Shown here: positions 1-8,151 of the stretch, one piece after another | Layout: every line of letters starts with the position of its first letter | Position numbering within the stretch: position 1 is the stretch's first letter | The notes under the pieces: model-generated | The model's database searches: none | Told to the model about the DNA's origin: nothing | Seen by the model: only the letters and a program-made list of their open reading frames with translations | Translations under genes and position numbers: made by a program | Assembly: GCF_002910915.1 (NCBI RefSeq) | Contig: NZ_NEUF01000173.1 | Location: 30,891-79,145, forward strand | Direction of reading: 5' to 3' | Length of the DNA: 48,255 nt | DNA from: Streptomyces sp. SM10 | GTDB taxonomy: Bacteria; Actinomycetota; Actinomycetes; Streptomycetales; Streptomycetaceae

Positions 1-915
1 ACCCACGAGGACCACCAGTGCGCCGACGGGCGTGTTCCAGCTCAACTGCTCGCCGAGCAGGGCCACTCCGGCGGCCGTAGCGATCACCGGGATGAAATAG
101 GTGACCATCTGCGCGGTCGTCGGGCCGACTTCCTCGACGAGGCCGTACCGGAGCAGGACGGCGAGCCCGGTCCCGAGCGCCCCCAGCGCGACGACGGCCA
201 GGGTGGGCAGCAGCGGGAAGCGCTCCGGTGGCGAGGTGAAGAAGGGTACGACCAAGGCGAGTTGCGCCGCGCCCAGGAACAGCTGGCTGCCGGTCAGGGC
301 GAGCGTGGAGGAACCCGTCCCCGCCAGGGTGCGGCGGACGTAGATCCAGCCGACGGGATAGCTGAGCGAAGCGAGCAGGGCCATCGCCGTCCCGGTCACG
401 TCCAGCCCCGAGAAGCCCTGCCAGGCCCCCAGCACCGTCAGTACGCCGATGAACCCCAGGCCGAGCCCCGCGACGCGGCGGCGGGTCGGCCGGTCCTCGG
501 AGAGTGCGACGAGGGAGAGCGCCATCCCCCAGAGCGGTGAGGTCGCGTTGCAGATCCCGGCGAGGGTGGACGGGATGGTCAGCTCGGCGTACGCGAAGAG
601 CGAGAACGGCAGCGCGTTGAGGAAGAACGCGGCCACGGCGAGGTGACCCCAGGTCCGGGCGGAGCGAGGCGGTCGCTCCCTGCGCACCGCCATCGCGACG
701 GCGAGCACCGCCGTGCCGGACAGCAGTCGGCCGAAGGTCACCTGGAACGGGGCGTACCCGTAGGTGCCCACCTTGATCAGCAGGAAGCTGAATCCCCAGA
801 TGAGCGACAGCGCGGCGAAGCGGACGCGCCAGTCCAGGGACCGTCGCCGCGTCGGCGGGGCGGACGGTGAGGTGGCGGGGAGGGGGCGGCGTGCCGGTGC
901 GGCGGGAGCGCTCAT
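1..915 (-). CDS. EamA/DMT-family transporter, C-terminus beyond window edge
   Basis: Inner-membrane permease of the drug/metabolite transporter superfamily, probably exporting a small metabolite. The visible 305 residues show a family-typical pattern of about ten hydrophobic helices, with the SLIWGFSFLLIKVG first helix near residues 33-46 and a second EamA repeat from about residue 155. The start is the ATG complementary to 913-915. The protein is cut by the window start but should lack only a few residues, since the family is 300-320 aa. It is divergent from a LysR regulator 73 bp away, which by common arrangement may control it. The substrate is unknown. Confidence 0.88.
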   Translation of the reverse strand, partial: MSAPAAPARRPLPATSPSAPPTRRRSLDWRVRFAALSLIWGFSFLLIKVGTYGYAPFQVTFGRLLSGTAVLAVAMAVRRERPPRSARTWGHLAVAAFFLNALPFSLFAYAELTIPSTLAGICNATSPLWGMALSLVALSEDRPTRRRVAGLGLGFIGVLTVLGAWQGFSGLDVTGTAMALLASLSYPVGWIYVRRTLAGTGSSTLALTGSQLFLGAAQLALVVPFFTSPPERFPLLPTLAVVALGALGTGLAVLLRYGLVEEVGPTTAQMVTYFIPVIATAAGVALLGEQLSWNTPVGALVVLVG

Positions 916-988
916 AGGTTCACCATGGCGAGCCGCACCGCGTAGGACAAGTGATATTTTGTTGGCCTCTTGGCGTAGCATTGCTTAC
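916..988. promoter_or_regulatory. Divergent promoter region, LysR / EamA
   Basis: This 73-bp gap between divergent starts is clearly AT-rich against its surroundings. It contains ACAA-N8-TTGT at 947-962, an inverted repeat of the T-N11-A kind that LysR proteins often bind. The binding assignment is inference; only the repeat and the base composition are seen. Confidence 0.45.
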
Positions 989-1906
989 ATGTTGAATCTG
1001 GAGCGCCTGCGGACGCTGGACGCCCTGGCCCGGCACGGTTCGGTGAGCGGGGCCGCCGACGGCCTCCACGTCACCACCTCGGCCGTCTCCCAGCAGATGG
1101 CGAAGCTGGAACGAGAGGTGGGGCAGCAGCTCCTGGCCAAGAACGGGCGGGGGGTCCGGCTCACCGACGCCGGCCGGCTGCTCGCGGACCACGCGGCGAA
1201 GATCCTCTCCCAGGTGGAGGTCGCACAGGCCGACATCGAGGCCCAGCGGGGTCAGGTGGTCGGCGAGGTCCGGCTCGCCGCCTTCCCGACAGCGGCCCGT
1301 GGGCTGTTCCCCGCCGCCCTCGCCGCGCTCCGTGACGAGCATCCCGAACTCAGGCTGCGTACGACGGAACTGGAGCCGGAGGCCGGAATCCGCGCCGTCC
1401 TGCGGGGTGACGCCGATCTCGCCGTGGTGCTCGACTGGAGCAACAAGCGGCTGCCTGTTCCCGGCGGTCTGGCCAAGGCCGAACTCCTCGCCGACGCACC
1501 GGACATCGCCATGCCCGCAGGTCATCCCCTCGCGGACCGGGCGGAGGTGGATGTCGAGGATTTCGCCGCCGACGACTGGGTGTCCTGGCCCGAGGGCGAA
1601 TTCTGTTACGAATGGCTGATGTTCACGCTGCGCTCCAAGGGGGTCGAGCCCCGGATCGCGCATCTCGCGGGGGAGCACCACACCCAACTCGCCCTGATCG
1701 CAGCAGGGTTCGGCGTCTGCGTGGCGCCCCGGCTGGGGCGGGGGCCGGTTCCGGACGGTGTGTGCCTGGTGCCCGTGCGGCAGCCGATGCGGCGCCATGT
1801 CCACGCGGTGTGGCGCACGGACGCGGACCGGAGGCCGTCGATCAGGGCTGCGGTGGCGGCGCTGCGCTCCGCGGGCAGGGATCTGCACGCGCCCGTCGCC
1901 GACTGA
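989..1906 (+). CDS. LysR-family transcriptional regulator
   Basis: Transcription factor of 305 aa. Residues 1-60 form the winged HTH (LERLRTLDALARHGSVSGAA, then TSAVSQQMAKLE), and residues about 90-295 form the periplasmic-binding-like effector domain. The ATG at 989 is chosen because it begins exactly at the conserved LysR N-terminus; the frame is open further upstream (to about 764) but that part reads as non-LysR sequence overlapping the divergent EamA gene. The divergent partner at 1-915 is the likely target, and LysR proteins usually also repress themselves. The effector cannot be read from the sequence. Confidence 0.93.
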   Translation: MLNLERLRTLDALARHGSVSGAADGLHVTTSAVSQQMAKLEREVGQQLLAKNGRGVRLTDAGRLLADHAAKILSQVEVAQADIEAQRGQVVGEVRLAAFPTAARGLFPAALAALRDEHPELRLRTTELEPEAGIRAVLRGDADLAVVLDWSNKRLPVPGGLAKAELLADAPDIAMPAGHPLADRAEVDVEDFAADDWVSWPEGEFCYEWLMFTLRSKGVEPRIAHLAGEHHTQLALIAAGFGVCVAPRLGRGPVPDGVCLVPVRQPMRRHVHAVWRTDADRRPSIRAAVAALRSAGRDLHAPVAD

Positions 1907-1937
1907 CCGTGGTGCGCATGGCCGGCGGGCAGAAGCG

Positions 1938-1966
1938 CTCCTCATGCGGAGGAGAAGATCCTTTTT
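1938..1966 (+). terminator. Possible weak terminator after LysR gene
   Basis: CTCCTC-atgcg-GAGGAG forms a 6-bp stem at 1938-1954, followed seven bases later by TTTTT at 1962-1966. Stem and U-tract are not adjacent, so efficiency is doubtful. Confidence 0.4.
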
Positions 1967-2322
1967 GTTGTTACCTACAAGCGTGCGGCTGGGGGCAGGG
2001 GAGGGCTGCCTCGTGGCGGCCGCTGCTCCCCGCCTCGCCGGACGCCAGGCCCGCCGTCGCCGTGGCCGGGACGTGCGCCCGGAACCCCGCGCGCCGTGGC
2101 CGGGACGTGCGCCGGAAGCGCGTCGGCCATGAGCCCGGTCATGGCCCGGAGGCCGTCGTCGGTGACCGGGTTCGGGGGTGACGGCAGGGCGCTGCGGCCG
2201 TCGGTACCGGAGGGGCGCGGCCCGTCACGGGCGGGCCGCCGTCCGCCCGGCGACGGCGATCACCGGCCGGACATCGCCGGACGGCGGGGGGCTCACCGCC
2301 TCCCACGTCCTCATGCCGTGCG
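1967..2322. other. Gene-poor stretch with possible decayed minus-strand reading frame
   Basis: No intact gene is supported. On the minus strand a 29-codon ATG frame (2314 to 2225, beginning MRTWEAVSPPP) has almost pure G/C third positions. After its TGA the adjacent frame continues the same bias, containing the peptide PNPVTDDGLRAMTGLMADAL down to about 2110. This looks like a remnant of a coding sequence with a shifted frame, immediately downstream of the hydrolase gene. The product is not recognised. Confidence 0.3.
2059..2113. repeat. Two-copy direct repeat, 21 bp, 34-bp period
   Basis: The 21-base unit beginning GCCGTGGCCGGGACGTG occurs at 2059-2079 and again, identical, at 2093-2113. 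It lies where the biased minus-strand frame of this interval ends. It may be a slippage duplication. Confidence 0.7.
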
Positions 2323-3021
2323 TCACCGGGGGGCCGGGAGAGACGACGCCGCCGAGGCGAGGACGCGGGCGAGTTCGGCCGGCGCGGTGACCATCGGCCA
2401 GTGGCCCGAGTCGATGTCGACGAACTCGACGTGCCGGGCCCTGGCCAACTCGGGCACATCGCCGGCGTCGACCCACTCCTTCGCCCGGGCAGGGGCGAAC
2501 TCGGGGCACACCACCACCACCGGGACGTCGAACCGCCGCGCGTCCGTCAGCCGCACCACACCCCTCGCCACTCCCTCGGGCACGGGGATCGCGGCGGACG
2601 CCAGGCGCCGCCTCGCCGCCTCGTCCAGGTCGGCCGCGTCCGGACCCTCGAACGGGTCCCAGCCCGGGAAGGGCATGGCACCGTCCGTGGTCTCGAAGAG
2701 GTCGGCGTACGTCTCGCCGGCACGGCACGGGAAGCCGCCGATCAGGGCGACCCCGGCGAGCTGATCGGGCCGCGCGTCGGCGGCCGTCCAGGCCAGGGAG
2801 CAGGCGACGGAGTGACCGACGACGAAGGGCTTTCCGTCCGCCGCGTCGACGGCGGCGAGCACCGCTCCCACCTGGTCGTCGAGCGTGGCGGCGGCATCAC
2901 CGTCGCCCTGGCCCGGGAGCGTCAGCGGGACCGCCCGGTGGCCGAGCGGTCCGAGGGCGGAAGCGACCTCGTCCCATGCGGATCCGTCCAGCCACAGGCC
3001 GCCGATGAGCAGGATGTCCAC
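2323..3021 (-). CDS. Alpha/beta-hydrolase fold protein
   Basis: Small cytoplasmic hydrolase (232 aa) with the canonical fold signature: the strand/oxyanion region LLIGGLWLDGSAWDEV near residues 4-19, nucleophile elbow GHSVA with Ser71, and catalytic His in DSGHWPM near residue 208. The GTG at 3021 is chosen because GGAGAAGG lies about 7 bases before it; an upstream in-frame start at 3057 has no such site. It is divergent from a WYL-domain regulator at 3133, which probably controls it. The substrate, most likely an ester or lactone, cannot be inferred. Confidence 0.85.
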   Translation of the reverse strand: MDILLIGGLWLDGSAWDEVASALGPLGHRAVPLTLPGQGDGDAAATLDDQVGAVLAAVDAADGKPFVVGHSVACSLAWTAADARPDQLAGVALIGGFPCRAGETYADLFETTDGAMPFPGWDPFEGPDAADLDEAARRRLASAAIPVPEGVARGVVRLTDARRFDVPVVVVCPEFAPARAKEWVDAGDVPELARARHVEFVDIDSGHWPMVTAPAELARVLASAASSLPAPR

Positions 3022-3132
3022 GGTCTTCCCTTCTCCGGGTGCGACAACGGGGCCCACCCTAGGACCGGTTTAGGACAATCCACTTCCGGTACATGTGGTG
3101 ACTGCCTGCGGGACAGCCCCTAGCCTGCTCGG
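3022..3132. promoter_or_regulatory. Divergent promoter region, hydrolase / WYL regulator
   Basis: A 111-bp gap between divergent genes. TAGCCT at 3121-3126 is a Streptomyces-like -10 box ending six bases before the ATG at 3133, so the regulator transcript is probably leaderless. The stretch around 3064-3095 is relatively AT-rich and is the best place for an operator; no clean palindrome was found. Confidence 0.45.
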
Positions 3133-4149
3133 ATGCCCTCGGACCTCAGCCCCACCGCCCGGGCGCTGCGTGCCCTCGAGATCCTCCAGGCCCGCCCGGG
3201 CGTGACCGCGGGTGAACTCGCCGTGCGACTGGGCGTCACCGAGCGGGCCGCCCGCCGGTACATCGGAATCCTCCGGGAGGCCGGTGTCCCCGTGGAGTCG
3301 GCCCGGGGTCCGCACGGCGGCTACCGGCTGGGGCGCGGGGCGCGGCTGCCGCCCGTGCACTTCACGCAGGCGGAGGCGCTCGTGCTGGTCATGGCCGTAC
3401 TCGACGGACATCCGGGGGCCGTCGACGGGGACGACCTGGTCGGTGCCGCCCTGGGCAAGGTCGTCAAAGCCCTGCCCGAGAGCGTCGGCCGTGAGGCGGC
3501 CGCGCTGCGCGAGCACGCGTCGGCGGCCCCCGACCGGTACGCGGCCCGCCCCGACCCCGCCACCACCAGCGCACTCGTCGAGGCCGCTGCCGCCCGCCGC
3601 CGCGTGCTGCTCGCCTATCGCAGCGAGTCCGGCAACGAGTCGGAGACCGAGGCGGACCCCTGGGCCGTGGTCGTCCGCCACGGGCGCTGGTACCTGCTGT
3701 GCCACTCCCATCGGGCGGGCGCGATCCGCACCTACAGGATCGACCGGATCCGGGCGGTGTCGCAGACCGGGGAAGGGTTCGATCCTCCGGACGGTCTCGA
3801 CCCGGTGGCAGCGTTGGAGGAGAACCTCGGGATGGGGTGGGAGTACACCACCCGTGTCGCCTTCGACGCCCCGCCGGCCGAGGTGGGCCCGTGGATCCGC
3901 CCGCCCATGGGACGGCTGGAACCACGCGGGGACGGCTGCGTTCTCATCGGCACCACGAGCAATCCGGAGATGTACGCACAGGAGTGGCTGGCCAGGCTGC
4001 CGTTCGCGTTCCGCATCGAGGGTGGCCCGGAGCTGCGCGCGGCGGCCGCCGCCCTCGCGGCCCGCCTCACCCGCGCGGTGGCGGACCCGGCCGACGGGGA
4101 CGGCCGGGTCACCCCGGCCCGGACAGTTTCCGGAAGTCCCAGGACCTGA
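3133..4149 (+). CDS. YafY/DeoR-type HTH regulator with WYL domain
   Basis: Transcription factor of 338 aa. The N-terminal winged HTH covers residues about 8-60 (GELAVRLGVTERAARRYIGI), followed by a wing ending in GPHGGYRLGRG. The WYL ligand-sensing domain is marked by GRWYLLCHSHRAG and TYRIDRIRAV around residues 185-210, with a C-terminal WCX-like extension. WYL domains bind nucleic-acid or nucleotide-like ligands in several families; the ligand here is unknown. It is divergent from the hydrolase at 2323-3021. Its 3' end overlaps the convergent PPOX-type pseudogene by 41 bp. Confidence 0.9.
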   Translation: MPSDLSPTARALRALEILQARPGVTAGELAVRLGVTERAARRYIGILREAGVPVESARGPHGGYRLGRGARLPPVHFTQAEALVLVMAVLDGHPGAVDGDDLVGAALGKVVKALPESVGREAAALREHASAAPDRYAARPDPATTSALVEAAAARRRVLLAYRSESGNESETEADPWAVVVRHGRWYLLCHSHRAGAIRTYRIDRIRAVSQTGEGFDPPDGLDPVAALEENLGMGWEYTTRVAFDAPPAEVGPWIRPPMGRLEPRGDGCVLIGTTSNPEMYAQEWLARLPFAFRIEGGPELRAAAAALAARLTRAVADPADGDGRVTPARTVSGSPRT

Positions 4150-4578
4150 CGGCCTGCGGCGTGAGCCGCAGCCAGGCGTGCCGTCCGTCGTGCGGTACGG
4201 ACTCCAGGCCGAAGTACTTCGTCGCGAACAACGCCTCAGGCGGCTCCAGTTCGGCGCACGTCCCGCCGGTGCGCGGGATCTCGCCGACGAAGGAGCCTCA
4301 CCGGACAGCTCCACACCGCGCAGCTCCCCGTATCCCACCCCGTCGTCCACCACCACCGCGATCCTCGGGTCACGCCGCAGTTGGGACCAGCGCAGACTCC
4401 GGGTGAGCGAGTAGAACCAGAGGGAGGTGCCGTCCCAGACGAACCAGAGGGCGGCGACGTGCGGCATGCCGTCGGGGGAGACCGTCGCGACCCGGCAGGT
4501 GCGTTGTTCCGTGAGGTAGGCGTCCCGCTCTGTGCCGGTCATCATGATCCGGCGGCCACGGCGCTGGGCAACGGTCAC
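4109..4578 (-). pseudogene. PPOX / pyridoxamine-5'-phosphate-oxidase-like protein, frameshifted
   Basis: Flavin/F420-binding split-barrel protein, about 156 aa if repaired. The first part reads RVATVSPDGMPHVAALWFVW and is family-typical. At about 4290-4300 the frame breaks: GGTGAGGCTCC appears one base short of GGT GAG GCN TCC. In the next frame the family C-terminus continues (VGEIPRTG, then FATKYFG, HAWLRLTP, SWDFRKL) to a TGA at 4109-4111. The GTG at 4578 is preceded by GGAGAGG. The Rieske gene lies just upstream on the same strand. Either a true -1 frameshift mutation or a sequencing error; programmed frameshifting is unlikely because no slippery site is visible. Confidence 0.8.
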
Positions 4579-4659
4579 GGGACGCCTCTCCTCACGATTC
4601 GGCCGGTTCCGGGAATCATGGAGCCTCGTCCGCGCTCCCGCAATGGCCCGGCCGACCCC

Positions 4660-5112
4660 TCATGCCAGAGTGATGGAGTCGCCCTCCACCCGGATCTGCT
4701 TCTCCGGCAACGGCTGGGTCGCCGGTCCGCCCGTCACCTCGCCGGTGGCGGCGTCGAACGTGCTGTTGTGGCACGGACAGGTGATCACCCCGTCGGCGAT
4801 CCCCTTCACAGCGCAGCCCTGATGGGTGCACTTCGACGAGAACGCCTTGAACTCACCGGCCTTGGGCTGCGTCACCACCACCCCCGCCTCGGCGAAGACC
4901 ATCCCCCCGCCCTCCGGGATGTCGGCGGTACTGGCGAGCGCGGTGCCAGCGTTCGCGCCGTCGCCCTCCCCGGCCGGCACGGCCGTGTCCGAACCACCTG
5001 AGTCCTTCGACCCGCCTCCGCAGGCGGTGAGGACGACGGCCAGTCCTGTCGCACCGGCCGCGACGACGGTGCGGCGCCCCACGTGGGCCTGGATCTCCTG
5101 CGATGCGCTCAT
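4660..5112 (-). CDS. Rieske [2Fe-2S] lipoprotein
   Basis: Exported electron-transfer protein of 150 aa. The N-terminus has paired arginines (R13, R14) before a hydrophobic stretch and an LTAC lipobox with Cys31, so it is probably a Tat-exported, lipid-anchored protein. A Gly/Ser-rich linker follows, then the Rieske domain with CTHQGC (Cys95, His97 as ligands) and CPCHNSTFD (Cys112, His115). Cys100 and Cys114 would form the stabilising disulfide. Short stand-alone Rieske lipoproteins are common in Streptomyces and are not part of the bc1 complex. The redox partner is unknown; a P450 gene lies 119 bp upstream on the same strand. Confidence 0.92.
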   Translation of the reverse strand: MSASQEIQAHVGRRTVVAAGATGLAVVLTACGGGSKDSGGSDTAVPAGEGDGANAGTALASTADIPEGGGMVFAEAGVVVTQPKAGEFKAFSSKCTHQGCAVKGIADGVITCPCHNSTFDAATGEVTGGPATQPLPEKQIRVEGDSITLA

Positions 5113-5231
5113 GCCGGCATTCCCTTCATCGGATACGAGACGTCAGGTGAGGATGACATCAGCCAGGGGTACGGATCCGCGCGGCCGTGCGTTCACGAGC
5201 GGGGCGAGTCCTTCCCCACGGACGACCCGGC

Positions 5232-6482
5232 TCAGCCGTGCGGCCGCACCGGAAGCGCCTGCACGCTGTTGCCCACGAAGGAGGCGTGGCGTGGCAGTTC
5301 CTCCCCGGGAACCGCGAGTTCGAGGTCGGGGAAGCGTTCGAACAGCTGGGACAGCGCGGCCGTGCTCTCCATCCGGGCCAGCGGTGCTCCCAGGCAGTAG
5401 TGCGCGCCGTGGCCGAGCGAGAGGTGCCGTGCCCCGCCGTGGCGGGCGAGGTCGAAGCGGTCGGCGTCGGGGCCGTGGGCCCCCTTGTCACGGCCCGCCG
5501 CGGAGTAACCGGCGAGCACCGGGGTGCCCTTGGGGATCACGGTGCCGTCGAGCGTCAGGTCGCGGGTCGGGTACCGGAACGGGAAGTAGCTGACGGGGCT
5601 GTCCCACCGCAGCGTCTCCTCCACCACATCGGCCCAGCTCGCCTCCCCCGAACGGACGAGGGCGAGTTGGTCCCGGTGGGTGCAGAGCGCCCGTACGGCG
5701 TTGGTGATCAGATTGAGCGTCGTCTCGTGCCCGGCGATGATCGTGAGCATCAGCGTGCCGATCAGCTCGTGCGGGCCGAGCCGGTCGCCGTCGGCCTCCC
5801 GGGCCGCGATCAGGGCGCTGACGAGATCGTCGCCCGGACTCTCCGTCCTGGCGGCGGCGACGGCGCTGAGCACCTCGACCATCTCCCGGTTGGCCGCCAT
5901 GGCCTCCGCCGGACCGATGTCGGTGGCGACGATGCGGTTGGACAGGTGGTGCAGCCGGTCCTGGTACTCGGCGTCCACACCCAGCAGTTCGCAGATGACC
6001 CCCATGGGCAGGGGCAGCGCGAAGTGCGTACGCAGGTCGGCGACACCGTCCCCCGCGGTGGCGGCCCGGTCGAGGCCGTCCAGGAGGGAGGCGGTCAACG
6101 CCTCGATGCGCGGACGCAGTTCCTCCACCCGGCGCGCGGTGAACGCCTTGCTCACCAGGGACCGCAGCCGCCGGTGGTCGGCGCCGTCGGCGGTGGTCAT
6201 CCCCTGCACCGTGGCGAAGGTCTTGAGCGGCCAACCGTCGGCGATCCCACCTGCCTGCAGCGCCGTGAAGTGCCGTGCGTCCTTGGCGACGTCGGGGTGC
6301 GCGAGGAACTCCCTGAGCGCGTCATGTCCCAGGACCGCCATGCCCTCCACATCGCCGGGCAGCACCACCGGGGCGACCGAGCCCCGTGACAGCAGACGGG
6401 CGTTGGCCGCATGGGGGCAGCCGCCGGACGGGTCCATGCGGTGCGGCTCGGCGGGTACGGAGTTCGCCGGTGAGGTATTCAA
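5232..6482 (-). CDS. Cytochrome P450
   Basis: Soluble bacterial heme monooxygenase, 416 aa. All family marks are present: I-helix oxygen-binding motif AGHETT, the ExxR pair in EETLR, and the heme loop LGHGAHYCLGAPLARME with the axial cysteine near residue 363. The TTG at 6482 is preferred because CTGGAG precedes it by seven bases; ATG at 6437 is the alternative and has no ribosome site. The reaction is probably hydroxylation of a small lipophilic substrate. No ferredoxin gene adjoins it, so electrons must come from elsewhere; the Rieske lipoprotein downstream is extracytoplasmic and unlikely to serve. Confidence 0.93.
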   Translation of the reverse strand: MNTSPANSVPAEPHRMDPSGGCPHAANARLLSRGSVAPVVLPGDVEGMAVLGHDALREFLAHPDVAKDARHFTALQAGGIADGWPLKTFATVQGMTTADGADHRRLRSLVSKAFTARRVEELRPRIEALTASLLDGLDRAATAGDGVADLRTHFALPLPMGVICELLGVDAEYQDRLHHLSNRIVATDIGPAEAMAANREMVEVLSAVAAARTESPGDDLVSALIAAREADGDRLGPHELIGTLMLTIIAGHETTLNLITNAVRALCTHRDQLALVRSGEASWADVVEETLRWDSPVSYFPFRYPTRDLTLDGTVIPKGTPVLAGYSAAGRDKGAHGPDADRFDLARHGGARHLSLGHGAHYCLGAPLARMESTAALSQLFERFPDLELAVPGEELPRHASFVGNSVQALPVRPHG

Positions 6483-6969
6483 GTGGGCTCCAGGTCGTCG
6501 AGCGAGCAGGGGCGGAGTGCGCCGCGTGCCGCGGCGGCCGACCTCGGCCTCCAGGGTCGCCGGACCCGCCTCGGCGAACCCGCACGGTACCGGGACGGGT
6601 CGTGGGCACCAGGACGGAACTACCCGAGGTCGCCTCGAACTCCCCTGCGAGAAAGAGGACATGAGAAGGGTAGACCAGCGGGCGCGATGTGGCCGGAGAC
6701 CAGGTTCTTCCGGCTGTGGACGTGGGGTGACCCCTGCGGTGTTCCGGTGTCGCCCAGCGCGCCGAATCCGGTGCGCGTGGGGCGGTGGCTTGCGTTGCCG
6801 GCCGCAGCCCGGCGGACACGGCCCTCCGGAAGCGGCGTGCTCGTGGCCGGCGAAGCGGATGATGACCCGTATGCCTTCGAGGAAGGCCCGACGCGCCCTG
6901 CCCGGCGGCACGTGCTACGACTCCAGCCCGAGCGCGCCACAGGGCAGAGGGCGCGGGGCCCGCAAGCGG
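6483..6969. other. 487-bp stretch without a supported gene
   Basis: Between the P450 start and the tandem hairpins. Short open frames exist on both strands but none combines codon bias, ribosome site and recognisable motif. The 5' part must hold the P450 promoter; GAGAAAGAGGACATGAGAAG near 6650 is the most AT-rich point. No repeat or tRNA was seen. Confidence 0.5.
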
Positions 6970-7014
6970 CCGGCGTGCCGTCACGCCGGTCGTTCGAGCC
7001 CCCGTGGGGGCTCG
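6970..7014 (-). terminator. Tandem hairpins downstream of 7028-7441 gene
   Basis: CCGGCGTG-ccgt-CACGCCGG at 6970-6989 and CGAGCCCC-cgtg-GGGGCTCG at about 6995-7014 are two perfect 8-bp stem-loops in series. They lie directly after the stop codon of the minus-strand gene at 7028. No U-tract follows; GC-rich hairpins of this kind are typical Streptomyces terminators. Confidence 0.6.
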
Positions 7015-7027
7015 TGTGAGCCAGCCC

Positions 7028-7441
7028 TCAGGGCGAAGGCGCCGTCGGTCGAAGTCCGTCCGAGGCCTCCTCGGACTGCTCGAGCGTGACGCCGATGTGA
7101 GGTTCGGTCCTGAGCGTCGGCCCCGTGGAGAGGCGGGACATGGTGGCCAGTACCGCGATCAGCGCGCTGACCGTGCCGACGATGCGTGTGGCGCGCCACA
7201 GCCGGCCCCGGCCGTCCAGCGTCCTCCAGGGCGGCCGGACCGGCGCTGCCGTCGGCTGCCAGAGGTCGCCGACCGCTTCGATCTCGCTGCGGGCCTGCGA
7301 TGCCGAGGGGTCGTACGCGGCCCGGAACTGATCGGCGGCCTCGATCCGCTCACGGGCCGAGGGCTCTCGGGGCGCGGTGCGCCGTATGGCGTGCTCACTG
7401 TCCTCCAGGAACCTGCGCCAGATCTCGTCCTGCTGGTCCAC
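7028..7441 (-). CDS. Hypothetical single-pass membrane protein
   Basis: 137 aa, unrecognised. The N-terminal half is charged and helical (DEIWRRFLEDSEHAIRR), and a single hydrophobic segment IVGTVSALIAVLATM lies near residues 89-103, then a polar tail of about 35 residues. The GTG at 7441 is preceded by GGCGGGAG, and the codon bias is fully Streptomyces-like. It lies 46 bp downstream of the deazaflavin-dependent nitroreductase gene on the same strand, so the two are probably one operon. Function unknown. Confidence 0.65.
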   Translation of the reverse strand: MDQQDEIWRRFLEDSEHAIRRTAPREPSARERIEAADQFRAAYDPSASQARSEIEAVGDLWQPTAAPVRPPWRTLDGRGRLWRATRIVGTVSALIAVLATMSRLSTGPTLRTEPHIGVTLEQSEEASDGLRPTAPSP

Positions 7442-7487
7442 GGTCTCCCGCCTTCGCTCGGTCCTTGCTCGTGTCGGTGGTGCCGCT

Positions 7488-7997
7488 TCAGCGTGAGCGC
7501 CAGCCGGGCGCGGCATCGAGGCGTACGAAGGGGATCTGCAGCCCGGCCCGGCGGTAGGAGCCGGCGGTGCCGTCGGCATCGAAGCCCATGAAGGCACACA
7601 GCCGACGCGCGGCCCGGGGGTGGGCCGATGCGTAGCGTGCCATGATGTCGCCGCCTTCCTCGGCCGTGAGGAAGTGGGCCGTGACGGCGTGGTGCCGGTT
7701 GCCGACCTGGACGGTGGTCTTCGGGGTGGCGCGGAGGTTGCGGTACCAGGCCGCCTCGGGGCCGAAGCCGGAGGCCAGGACCCAGGTGCCCCGGTCGGCG
7801 TCGTACGTGACGATCTCCAGTACGACGCACCGGTCCAGTCCGGTGGTCCGACCCGTGTGGCGCAGGAGCAGCAGGCGGTTGCCGAACAGCGGACCGAGTC
7901 CGACCCGGAACAGGGCGATGGGCAGGCGGGCGAGGCGCCGCCGCCACCCGCGTGGGAGGGGAGGGCCGTGGTGCGTCGGGTGCTGCTGTGCAGTGAC
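7488..7997 (-). CDS. Deazaflavin (F420)-dependent nitroreductase family protein, no canonical start codon
   Basis: A Ddn-family split barrel of about 169 aa. Family marks include FRVGLGPLFGNRLLLLRHTG, LDRCVVLEIVTYD, WVLASGFGPEAAWYRNL and TVQVGNRHHAVTAHFL. The frame runs uninterrupted from an upstream TAA to TGA at 7488-7490, yet has no ATG, GTG or TTG before the conserved core. The expected N-terminus (TAQQHPTHHGPPLP) begins at ACT, 7992-7994, and the codon before it is GTC at 7995-7997, correctly spaced behind GGGAGGTGAC. The start is therefore either a rare GTC, a mutated GTG, or an error. Family members reduce nitro compounds or quinones with F420H2. If the start is truly dead this is a pseudogene. 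Confidence 0.72.
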   Translation of the reverse strand, partial: VTAQQHPTHHGPPLPRGWRRRLARLPIALFRVGLGPLFGNRLLLLRHTGRTTGLDRCVVLEIVTYDADRGTWVLASGFGPEAAWYRNLRATPKTTVQVGNRHHAVTAHFLTAEEGGDIMARYASAHPRAARRLCAFMGFDADGTAGSYRRAGLQIPFVRLDAAPGWRSR

Positions 7998-8151
7998 GAC
8001 GTCACCTCCCGTGGTCCGTCCGGTGGACTCGATTACGTAACAGACGCCCGGTCGCGACTCTTACCCGGTGCAATCTTTGCATAGTCTAAACCTGGGGGTG
8101 GGTCGCTCGGCAAGGACGGCTCGTGGGTACGGGGACAGCACGAGGAGCACC
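7998..8151. promoter_or_regulatory. Divergent promoter region, nitroreductase / SpoIIE phosphatase
   Basis: Contains the palindrome TTACGTAA at 8033-8040 and the inverted repeat TGCAA-TCT-TTGCA at 8069-8081, followed by an AT-rich TAGTCTAAAC that could be the phosphatase -10 region. The gap is much less GC-rich than its flanks. Which protein binds is not evident; the MarR gene downstream is one candidate. Confidence 0.5.

Noticed and set aside
4109..4578. Programmed -1/+1 frameshifting in the PPOX gene
   Set aside because: No heptameric slippery site or downstream structure was visible; a one-base lesion explains it better.
4660..6482. P450 and Rieske gene as part of a secondary-metabolite cluster or a dedicated redox pair
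   Set aside because: No biosynthetic core enzyme, ferredoxin or ferredoxin reductase adjoins, and the Rieske protein is an exported lipoprotein.
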